Below, piece after piece: positions 1 to 6,278 of a stretch of DNA of 7,779 nt. The translations under genes were made by a program, and so were the position numbers. The stretch covers positions 1 to 7,779 of the forward strand of contig JAMONW010000123.1 in the NCBI GenBank assembly GCA_027066355.1. Reading direction: 5' to 3'. Position 1 is the first letter of the stretch; every line of letters begins with the position of its first letter. The stretch comes from Campylobacteraceae bacterium (lineage in GTDB: Bacteria > Campylobacterota > Campylobacteria > Campylobacterales > Sulfurovaceae). The notes beneath the pieces were generated by a model. The model was not told the origin of the DNA and did not search any database. It saw only the letters and a program-made list of their open reading frames with translations.

Positions 1-1508
1 GAATCATAACTTTTTAATAATATTTCAGTGCTTTTAAGTGTTTTATGAAACTCTTTTATGCTTTTGTTTAAATTACTACTAATATTTTTAAAATCTCTGC
101 TTGAAACTATTTTATTAATACTCTTAACTGTTTTATTTGCATTTATTAAAATTTTATTTAAGTTATCTATTGGTGCTTTAGATTTATCTAAAATTGTATT
201 TATACTATCAACACTTTTTTGCAAATTCAAATCTTTAAGTTTTTTAGCAATTGAGTTTAGTGTTCCCATTAAATCAGTTTGTTCCAAACCTTTTGTAGGG
301 AAAATATAAGCTGTTTTATACTCTTTATCTCTTTTGCTAAAATCTATATATGATTTATTATCCTCTTTTAATATAATTGATGATTTATTAAGTAAAAAAT
401 TGCTCTTTTCTAGTTTTGCAACAATACCATTTTTTGCTAACTCTTTAAAGTTTTTAAAGCCATCTGTCGCATTTGTGCTAAAGTTAGCTAAATCTATATC
501 TCCTAAACACTTAGCCTCAAAATCTTTCTCTTTATTATTATAAACAATTTTAAGTTTTTTTATCTCCCCAATTTTAAACCCTTTATATTTTATAGGAGCT
601 TCAATATCAAGAGAAGATACATCACCCTTAAACTCAAATACAAAACTCTTTATTTGTGGCTTAGATAAACCAACCCTTACACTTTTAGCATCTGATACAC
701 TCTTATAGAGTTTAAAGATTTTACTAGTGCCATCTTCATACTTTTTATCAAAAAGTGTTTCAAAAGAAATAGAACCCATAACAAGAGTTGGCAATGGTGC
801 AATATTAAACTCTAACCTATTATCATTTAACTTTAAATCAATTAAAGATTGCACCCAAAACTTTGTTGTTTCATTAACTAACATACTATATTTTTCATAA
901 ATTCTAACAAGTATTGTTATATTTTTACTCTGTGTATTTAATGTAGTATCTGCAATTTCACCAACTTGTTTACCTTTAAAATATATAGGTGTTCCTTTTT
1001 TTACACTTGTTTGAAAAGAACACTCTAGGGCATAATAAACATCATTCCCAATATCGATATATGCACTATCTAAACCTTTAAATTCTTTAACTCTTTTTTT
1101 GCCTTTTTTTGCATACATTCCAATATAAGTTCCACTAAGTATTGTATCTAAACCTTTAACTCCAGAGTATCCAACTTCTGGTTTAACAACCCAAAACTTT
1201 GTAGTTTCATTTAAAAAAGGTTCTGCATCTTTATTTAATCTAGCATAAACAATAACTCCATTATTTTTATTATCTATAACTATTTGAGTTACCTTACCTA
1301 CTGAAACATCTCTATATTTTACAACACTCTGCCCAGCAACCAAACCACCACTATTTTTAAAGTATATTTTAATTTCAGGACCTAGTTTACTAAAGTGTTC
1401 ATACACCAACCATCCACCAATTATTAAAGCAATAAATGGCACTATCCATACTGAAGTAAAAAAATTAAAACCACTTTTATTATCTACAATAGCTTCATTT
1501 ATTTCCAT
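1..1508 (-). CDS. pqiB: PqiB-like MCE (MlaD) family envelope lipid-transport protein, 3' end outside window
   Basis: Partial gene: 502 codons read without a stop from an ATG at 1508 to the left edge, so the C-terminus is missing. MCE proteins form hexameric rings that carry lipids across the periplasm; PqiB stacks three rings and a coiled-coil tube, anchored in the inner membrane. In the sequence, a short cytosolic N-terminus is followed by one membrane segment (about residues 17-36, FTSVWIVPFIALIIGG), then three MCE-like modules starting near residues 45, 157 and 286, each with a glycine-rich G.x.V/I.K.xVG-type core (VVKYRDVSVGKV, PIYFKGKQVGEI, PIKYKGFKIGEI). From about residue 415 the chain is Lys/Asn/Leu-rich and looks helical, matching the PqiB coiled coil. 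Three modules, this tail and the preceding pqiA argue for PqiB (about 546 residues in E. coli) rather than the seven-module YebT/LetB. The start overlaps the end of pqiA by 14 nt, with a GAGAG stretch 5 nt upstream. Whether pqiC follows lies outside the window. Confidence 0.9.
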   Translation of the reverse strand, partial: MEINEAIVDNKSGFNFFTSVWIVPFIALIIGGWLVYEHFSKLGPEIKIYFKNSGGLVAGQSVVKYRDVSVGKVTQIVIDNKNNGVIVYARLNKDAEPFLNETTKFWVVKPEVGYSGVKGLDTILSGTYIGMYAKKGKKRVKEFKGLDSAYIDIGNDVYYALECSFQTSVKKGTPIYFKGKQVGEIADTTLNTQSKNITILVRIYEKYSMLVNETTKFWVQSLIDLKLNDNRLEFNIAPLPTLVMGSISFETLFDKKYEDGTSKIFKLYKSVSDAKSVRVGLSKPQIKSFVFEFKGDVSSLDIEAPIKYKGFKIGEIKKLKIVYNNKEKDFEAKCLGDIDLANFSTNATDGFKNFKELAKNGIVAKLEKSNFLLNKSSIILKEDNKSYIDFSKRDKEYKTAYIFPTKGLEQTDLMGTLNSIAKKLKDLNLQKSVDSINTILDKSKAPIDNLNKILINANKTVKSINKIVSSRDFKNISSNLNKSIKEFHKTLKSTEILLKSYD

Positions 1509-2745
1509 ATTTTCTCTCTTTTATCAATCTTATATCAATAGACATTGCACTAAGCATAGTAAAAAAAACCATCAAAACAAATGCAGTAGCACCAATACCA
1601 GCAGTTATTTTTACACTGCTCATATGCACAACTCCAGCTAATATTGAAACTACAAAAACATCTATCATCGACCAAGGACCAATAACTTCTGTTATATGAT
1701 GCAACTTAACTTGATCAACTTTTTTACTACCAACTTGTGGTTTTTTGTAATTTATTAATATATATAGTATCAAAATAAACTTTAGTATTGGCACAAATAC
1801 AGAAGCTAAAAATATTATTATAGAAATTGGGTAAGAACCCTCTTCCCAAAGAGCAATTGCACCACCAATTATTGTGCTACCTTCTGTATGCCCAAATTTA
1901 TTAATAACTAATATTGGGTAACTATTTGCAATTACATAAAATACCATTGCAGTTATAAGCATTGCCCAAGCTCTATGCATACTAGCATTATCATCTATAG
2001 ATATTTTATTATTACAAGTTCTACAATATATATCTTTATTGCTTTTTAGATTTACACTTTCGCATATTTCACAAGATATTAATTTATCTTCACTACAAAT
2101 GCATTTTTCAATATTGCTACTTTTATTGCTATTAAATTTAGCACAATAATAGTCCCATAACTCTACAGATTTTATACTTTTTATAAATACTATATCTACT
2201 AAAACAAATAGCAATAACGCAATTGCAGCTAAACCAAAATGAACCTCTGCATATCCAAATAATTTCACTAAAGCAACCAATATACTTACTGCAAATATAT
2301 CTACCATCTCCCAATCTCTACTAATAATTAAAAATGAGAGTATAACTCTTGTAAATTTTTTAAATATTTTAAAATATGAAAAAATAACAAATAGTATAAA
2401 AAATAATAACACCGATAGTGGAGCTATAACTAAAACAACTATCAAAATTGAACCAACAACTATAAAGCCCTCATTAAATAGTGTATATATCATCTCTATT
2501 ATCGTTAATGGATTTTCAACTCCTGTAATAGATACCTTTATAATTGGAAACAAGTTTGCTACAATAAAAAGTATCAATGCCGTAATTGAAAAAGCTAAAC
2601 CCCTATTTATTGAATCATTAATATTTCTATATAATAAACTTTTACACTCTATACATTTAGCAACTTTACCTTTTGGTAATTTTACCTTTTTTTGAAGCTT
2701 ACTACAGTGTTGGCAAATTATAAGTTCATCTAAATTATGCTCCAA
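1495..2745 (-). CDS. pqiA: PqiA-like inner-membrane protein with two zinc-ribbon/transmembrane modules
   Basis: A 416-residue membrane protein, almost the length of E. coli PqiA (417). PqiA proteins partner the MCE protein PqiB and are thought to feed or take lipid at the inner-membrane end of the tunnel; the E. coli genes are paraquat-inducible. The protein is a tandem duplication. Each half has a zinc-ribbon-like CxxC pair (C11/C14 with C31/C34; C225/C228 with C241/C244, plus C215 and C217 nearby), then about four membrane helices. Matching motifs recur in both halves: ANLFPII (63-69) and ANSYPIL (273-279), then RDWEMVDIFAVSIL (143-156) and GPWSMIDVFVVSIL (356-369). The start is TTG at 2745. 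No ATG occurs before residue 85, and starting there would delete the first ribbon, while AAGGGG sits 5 nt upstream of the TTG. The gene overlaps truD by 11 nt and pqiB by 14 nt. The family call is firm; the transported substrate is unknown. Confidence 0.92.
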   Translation of the reverse strand: MEHNLDELIICQHCSKLQKKVKLPKGKVAKCIECKSLLYRNINDSINRGLAFSITALILFIVANLFPIIKVSITGVENPLTIIEMIYTLFNEGFIVVGSILIVVLVIAPLSVLLFFILFVIFSYFKIFKKFTRVILSFLIISRDWEMVDIFAVSILVALVKLFGYAEVHFGLAAIALLLFVLVDIVFIKSIKSVELWDYYCAKFNSNKSSNIEKCICSEDKLISCEICESVNLKSNKDIYCRTCNNKISIDDNASMHRAWAMLITAMVFYVIANSYPILVINKFGHTEGSTIIGGAIALWEEGSYPISIIIFLASVFVPILKFILILYILINYKKPQVGSKKVDQVKLHHITEVIGPWSMIDVFVVSILAGVVHMSSVKITAGIGATAFVLMVFFTMLSAMSIDIRLIKERKYGNK

Positions 2746-3811
2746 TATCTCCCCTTAAAAATCTTACTAACTCTGTGGCATAAGAGCCTTTAGGCAGATA
2801 AAAACTTAGCTCATATTGCGCTTTTTCTGATATATATTTTTTAGTATTAATATCTGGAAAAATCCAGGCATATCTTCTGCTACCACTCTCTTTTATATCA
2901 ATTTCATATCTACTTTCAATGCTATTTGCAACTTCTTTAGCTCTTTTTACTTTTTTTCCAGCTATTAAGCCTGTGGGCGAAATATCTTTTTGCAAAAATC
3001 TTTTACTTGCAACTTCTAACTCTTCATAAAAAACTTTTCCATAAGGATAGTGCATAAATAAATCGCCACTAAGCAATTTAAAAAAGTGCTTTTGATTTTG
3101 CACACCTTTTAGTGAATTTGGCTCTAGTTTAAATATATTTTCTACCTCATTTGGCTTAAAACTTTGTAGTAAAATAGATAACTCTACCCTTTTGCTAAGC
3201 CAATTATTAAATAGCAAACTTTGGTAACTGCCAATTAAAAACTCTCTTTTCTTCTTATCTCTAATTTTTAATTTGCCTTCGACCAATGCTTTGCCATCTA
3301 AAAAATTATCTCCGCCATTACCAAAGCGTTGTTGCCCAAAATAGTTTGGCATTCCATTTTGCTCTATCCAATCTAGCAAAGAGTCTATTTTGTCTTTTTG
3401 CGCACCAAGCACCTTTTTAAAGCGCATCCAAAACTTATTACCCTTTAAATGCCCTACTCTAATTTTATTATTATGCAAAAATTCATCTAAAATTTTAATA
3501 TCTTGATGCTCAAAACTACTTAATTTATCTCTATATTTTTTTGGCATTGAGATATATTGAATTGTAACTGCATTTTTATCTTTTAACCCTGCATAACCTA
3601 ATTCTCTTTTTGCAATACCCAAATAGTTACTAAAAATATCTAGCATTGCCCAAGTTGTTAAATTTTTTTTACGCACCTTTAAAATCAGATGCTCACCCTC
3701 TCCACTAAACTCATATAAAGGAACCTCCTCTACACTAAAATCCCTAGCACTTGGAGTAAAATAGAAGTTGTTACTATGTGCAAAAGGCATTAACCACTTC
3801 TCTTTAATCAT
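2735..3811 (-). CDS. truD: tRNA pseudouridine(13) synthase TruD
   Basis: TruD isomerises uridine 13 in the D-arm of certain tRNAs (tRNA-Glu in E. coli) to pseudouridine in the cytoplasm, without a cofactor. The 358-residue length is normal for the family. The catalytic motif GYAGLKDKNAVT (72-83) carries the expected nucleophilic aspartate at D78. N125/F127 fit the conserved Asn-x-Phe segment that packs at the active site. NYFGQQRFGNGG (156-167) is the TruD hallmark, and YLPKGSYATELVRF (338-351) is the usual C-terminal motif. The region between (about 170-300) corresponds to the TruD insertion domain. I chose the ATG at 3811 because AAGGA lies 6 nt upstream (3818-3822); a later ATG at residue 8 is possible but has no comparable site. 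The start overlaps the trmA end by 8 nt, and the end overlaps pqiA by 11 nt, so translation is probably coupled on both sides. No key residue is missing. Confidence 0.96.
   Translation of the reverse strand: MIKEKWLMPFAHSNNFYFTPSARDFSVEEVPLYEFSGEGEHLILKVRKKNLTTWAMLDIFSNYLGIAKRELGYAGLKDKNAVTIQYISMPKKYRDKLSSFEHQDIKILDEFLHNNKIRVGHLKGNKFWMRFKKVLGAQKDKIDSLLDWIEQNGMPNYFGQQRFGNGGDNFLDGKALVEGKLKIRDKKKREFLIGSYQSLLFNNWLSKRVELSILLQSFKPNEVENIFKLEPNSLKGVQNQKHFFKLLSGDLFMHYPYGKVFYEELEVASKRFLQKDISPTGLIAGKKVKRAKEVANSIESRYEIDIKESGSRRYAWIFPDINTKKYISEKAQYELSFYLPKGSYATELVRFLRGDIGA
2751..2756 (-). promoter_or_regulatory. Ribosome-binding site fixing the TTG start of pqiA
   Basis: AAGGGG in the end of truD is followed by 5 nt and TTG at 2745-2743. 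No ATG is available before the first zinc ribbon, so this site decides the start. Confidence 0.6.
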
Positions 3812-4922
3812 TTGCTATCCTTTGCAAATATACCCCACTCTCAATATGGCTTGTATATGGAAATTGGTCAAAAACTGCTCCCTTAATTACTTTGTGAGTT
3901 TTACAAAGCTCTACTAAATCTCTTGCAAGAGTTTGGGGATTGCAAGAGATATATACTATATTTTCAAACTCTTTTATTAAATTTAAAGAGTTGCTATCAA
4001 GCCCAGCTCTTGGTGGGTCAACTAGAGCGGTAGTAAAGTTATAGCTATCTAAATCAACTCCCCTTAAACGCCTAAATTCACGCACTTTTTTAAGTGCTTG
4101 TGCCGTTTCGGAGGCATTTAGACGCACAAATTCAATATTTTCTATATTATTTAATATACAGTTCTCTTTAGCTGCTTTTATTGAGTTTGAGCTAATCTCT
4201 GTTGCTAAAACTTTGTTAAAATATTGGCTAAGTGGCAAAGTAAAATTCCCAAGCCCACAATAAGCTTCTAAAAAATCTCCTCCATTATCTTTTATACAAC
4301 CTAAAGCCCACGAAATCATCTTCTCATTTACATAAGGGTTTGGTTGAGTAAAGCCACCCTCATAATATTTATATTTATACTCTTTATCTTCAATTTTTAA
4401 ACTTTCTGTTATATACTCTTGAGTTAGCACTATTTTTTGCTTTCTTGCTCTGCCAATTACAAATATATTAAACTTTTGCTCTAACTCTTTTGCCTCTTTT
4501 TGCCAAGCTTCATCTAACTTTTTATGATAAATCAAAGTTGCCAAAACTTCACCACTTTTGCCACTTAAAAACTCAATAGAAAATAGTTTTTCTCTTAAAA
4601 TTCCACTGCTATTTATTGCCTCTAAAAGGTCATATTGAATAGTTTGTATCGCATCAATAACCTTTGGACACTCTTCTAAAATAGCTATACCATTTTTTTC
4701 AATATTTGTCATTGCATAATGCGCTTTACTATCAATATGCCAAATTTTAAACTCTGCTCTTGCTCTATGAGAGCTTTTTGGCGAATTAAAAATATTTAGC
4801 TCTTTTTTAAAAAACGGCGCTAACAACTCTTGAACAATCTCTTTTTTACTCTTTAGTGCCTCTTGATACTCTAAGTTATAGAGCGAACAAGAGCCACACT
4901 CTCCAAAATGTTTACAATTCAA
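3804..4922 (-). CDS. trmA: tRNA (uracil-5-)-methyltransferase TrmA with an added N-terminal cysteine cluster
   Basis: TrmA uses S-adenosylmethionine to methylate uridine 54 of tRNA, giving the T-loop ribothymidine. The 372-residue protein resembles E. coli TrmA (366) over nearly its whole length: SHRARAEFKIWH (51-62), LIYHKKLDEAW (130-140), FTQPNPYVN (191-199), the SAM-binding LEAYCGLGNFTL (218-229), VDPPRAGLD (301-309), the catalytic ISCNPQT (325-331, nucleophile C327) and FDQFPYTSHIE (351-361, general base E361). The C327-E361 spacing equals that of C324-E358 in E. coli. This separates it from the related rRNA enzymes RlmC and RlmD. Unusually, the N-terminus has C3, C9 and C12, with C85 downstream, a layout like the 4Fe-4S ligands of RlmD that E. 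coli TrmA lacks. The start is TTG at 4922: an in-frame stop lies at 4944-4946, no ATG or GTG occurs between them, and AGAGG sits 5 nt upstream. It is the first gene of the minus-strand operon and overlaps truD by 8 nt. Confidence 0.95.
   Translation of the reverse strand: MNCKHFGECGSCSLYNLEYQEALKSKKEIVQELLAPFFKKELNIFNSPKSSHRARAEFKIWHIDSKAHYAMTNIEKNGIAILEECPKVIDAIQTIQYDLLEAINSSGILREKLFSIEFLSGKSGEVLATLIYHKKLDEAWQKEAKELEQKFNIFVIGRARKQKIVLTQEYITESLKIEDKEYKYKYYEGGFTQPNPYVNEKMISWALGCIKDNGGDFLEAYCGLGNFTLPLSQYFNKVLATEISSNSIKAAKENCILNNIENIEFVRLNASETAQALKKVREFRRLRGVDLDSYNFTTALVDPPRAGLDSNSLNLIKEFENIVYISCNPQTLARDLVELCKTHKVIKGAVFDQFPYTSHIESGVYLQRIAND
3818..3822 (-). promoter_or_regulatory. Ribosome-binding site of truD inside trmA
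   Basis: AAGGA within the last codons of trmA lies 6 nt before the truD ATG at 3811. It favours this start over the in-frame ATG seven codons later. Confidence 0.65.
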
Positions 4923-4927
4923 GCTAA

Positions 4928-4932
4928 CCTCT
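4928..4932 (-). promoter_or_regulatory. Ribosome-binding site fixing the TTG start of trmA
   Basis: AGAGG on the minus strand is followed by 5 nt and then TTG at 4922-4920. Together with the in-frame stop just upstream (4944-4946), it supports TTG as the real start and therefore supports inclusion of the N-terminal cysteines. Confidence 0.6.
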
Positions 4933-4948
4933 ATTAAAGTAATTTAGA

Positions 4949-4954
4949 TATAAT
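4949..4954 (+). promoter_or_regulatory. Candidate -10 box for the glmU-coaBC-uppS operon
   Basis: A perfect TATAAT lies 29 nt before the glmU ATG, which would put the transcription start near 4961 and leave a leader of about 20-25 nt containing the ribosome-binding site. No clear -35 hexamer is seen, which is usual for Campylobacterota sigma-70 promoters. The call rests on position and sequence match only. Confidence 0.55.
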
Positions 4955-4958
4955 TTTA
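4953..4958 (-). promoter_or_regulatory. Candidate -10 box for the trmA-truD-pqiAB operon
   Basis: On the minus strand TAAAAT lies 30 nt before the trmA TTG start, giving a predicted transcript start near 4946. It shares two bases with the opposite-strand TATAAT, so the two promoters would be mutually exclusive or competing if both are used. The match is weak in such AT-rich DNA. Confidence 0.3.
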
Positions 4959-4972
4959 TCGATATATTGTTA

Positions 4973-4977
4973 AAGGA
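4973..4977 (+). promoter_or_regulatory. Ribosome-binding site of glmU
   Basis: AAGGA lies 6 nt before the ATG at 4984. A second, out-of-frame ATG at 4980 is only 2 nt from this site, too close for normal initiation, so 4984 is preferred. The protein then starts directly before the conserved SIVILAAGKGTRM motif. Confidence 0.7.
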
Positions 4978-4983
4978 AAATGA

Positions 4984-6273
4984 ATGTCGTTATCTATCGT
5001 AATTTTAGCAGCTGGAAAAGGGACTAGAATGAAGTCTAATTTGCCAAAAGTTTTACACAAAATCTCTGGCAAAGCTATGCTTTTTCATATAATTGAAGAG
5101 TCTTTAAAATTAACTAATGAGATAACAATAGTTTTAAGCCATAAATTCGATTTAGTAAAAGAGCAAATTGAAGCAAACTATCCAAATTTAAAAATTGTTA
5201 AGCAAGATTTGCAAAACTATCCAGGAACTGGTGGTGCGCTAAAGGGGCTAGAGTTTAAAAGCAATAAAGTTCTTATATTAAATGGAGATATGCCCCTAGT
5301 TACTGCTAATTCTTTAGAAAAGCTTACTCAAAGCAGTGCAGATATTGCAATGACAATTTTAGAGCTAAATAATCCAACAGGATATGGAAGAGTGGTAATT
5401 AAAGATGGTTTTGCAAAAGAGATTGTAGAAGAAAAAGATGCAACTACTGCTCAAAAAGCAATTAAAAGTGTAAATGCTGGTGTATATTGCTTTAATAGCG
5501 ATATTTTAAATAAATTTATTCCAAAATTAGATAACAACAATGCTCAAAAAGAGTATTATTTAACAGATACTATTAAAATGGCTGTTGATGAGGGCTTAAA
5601 AATAGAGCCAATTGTAGTTGATGAAGATGAATTTATGGGTGTTAATTCAAAAGTTCATTTAAGTATTGCTGATGAATTTATGCAAAATAGAATAAAGCAA
5701 AAACATATGGAAAATGGCGTTATTATGCGTAATCCTAAATCTATTTATATAGATTGCCAAGCTAATTTTATTGGTGAATGCGAATTAGAAAATGGCGTTT
5801 GCATTGAGGGAGATTGCACTATAGAAAACTCTAAAATAAGAGCCTATAGTGTTATAGAAGATAGCCAAATTAAAAACTGCTCAATTGGACCAATGGCACA
5901 CATTCGCCCAAAATCTAAACTAATTGATACACATATTGGTAATTTTGTAGAGGTTAAAAAATCTACTCTAAATGGTGTAAAAGCAGGACACTTAAGCTAT
6001 ATGGGCGATAGCGAAATTGATGAAGGCACAAATATTGGTGCTGGGGTAATTACATGCAATTATGATGGCAAAAATAAGTATCAAACTAAAATTGGCAAAA
6101 ATGTATTTGTAGGAAGCGACTCTCAACTAGTAGCACCTGTTACCCTAGAAGATAATACAATGGTAGCTGCTGGTTCTACTGTTACAGATAGTGTGCCAAG
6201 TGGAGCGCTTGTAATTAGCAGAGTTAAGCAAAAAATTGTCAATGGATTTTTTAACAAATTTTTTAAAAAGTAG
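4984..6273 (+). CDS. glmU: Bifunctional GlmU: glucosamine-1-phosphate acetyltransferase / UDP-GlcNAc pyrophosphorylase
   Basis: GlmU makes UDP-N-acetylglucosamine in the cytoplasm. Its C-terminal domain acetylates glucosamine-1-phosphate with acetyl-CoA and its N-terminal domain transfers the uridylyl group from UTP. The product feeds peptidoglycan, lipid A and surface glycans. The N-terminal domain (about 1-225) shows LAAGKGTRM (8-16), K22, the metal-binding D102 in LNGDMPLV, IVEEKDAT (147-154), N164 and GVNS (219-222, second metal ligand N221). From about 245 onward the chain has the hexapeptide repeats of a left-handed beta helix, with the catalytic histidine at H336 in KAGHLSYMGD and the strongly conserved NIGAGVITCNYDG (350-362). 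At 429 residues it is shorter than E. coli GlmU (456), mostly in the C-terminal tail, as I recall for Campylobacterota. The segment GTGGAL (81-86) has Gly where many homologues have His. It is first in the plus-strand block, 5 nt before coaBC. Confidence 0.97.
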   Translation: MSLSIVILAAGKGTRMKSNLPKVLHKISGKAMLFHIIEESLKLTNEITIVLSHKFDLVKEQIEANYPNLKIVKQDLQNYPGTGGALKGLEFKSNKVLILNGDMPLVTANSLEKLTQSSADIAMTILELNNPTGYGRVVIKDGFAKEIVEEKDATTAQKAIKSVNAGVYCFNSDILNKFIPKLDNNNAQKEYYLTDTIKMAVDEGLKIEPIVVDEDEFMGVNSKVHLSIADEFMQNRIKQKHMENGVIMRNPKSIYIDCQANFIGECELENGVCIEGDCTIENSKIRAYSVIEDSQIKNCSIGPMAHIRPKSKLIDTHIGNFVEVKKSTLNGVKAGHLSYMGDSEIDEGTNIGAGVITCNYDGKNKYQTKIGKNVFVGSDSQLVAPVTLEDNTMVAAGSTVTDSVPSGALVISRVKQKIVNGFFNKFFKK

Positions 6274-6278
6274 AGTAA

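Larger units (their letters stand above)
4923..4983. promoter_or_regulatory. Divergent intergenic spacer between trmA operon and glmU operon
   Basis: This 61 bp stretch is the only appreciable non-coding DNA in the window and must hold, or lie near, the start signals of both operons. It contains ribosome-binding sites at each end, a -10 candidate on each strand that overlap one another, and the palindrome TATCGATA (4957-4964). No hairpin long enough to be a terminator or riboswitch is visible. Upstream promoter elements would have to extend into the opposite coding region. Confidence 0.75.

Noticed and set aside
58..543. Two plus-strand open frames (58-309 and 334-543), Leu/Phe/Lys-rich and membrane-like.
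   Set aside because: They lie antisense to the well-supported pqiB coding frame. Their hydrophobic look comes from reading AT-rich Lys/Asn/Ile codons in reverse, and no ribosome-binding site or family motif is seen.
4980..5027. Fifteen-codon open frame from the ATG at 4980, overlapping the glmU start out of frame; considered as a leader peptide.
   Set aside because: Its ATG is only 2 nt from the Shine-Dalgarno stretch, too close for efficient initiation, and the peptide has no codon run suggesting attenuation.
6274..6278. Possible terminator or separate promoter between glmU and coaBC.
   Set aside because: The gap is only 5 nt with no hairpin; the two genes are most simply co-transcribed.
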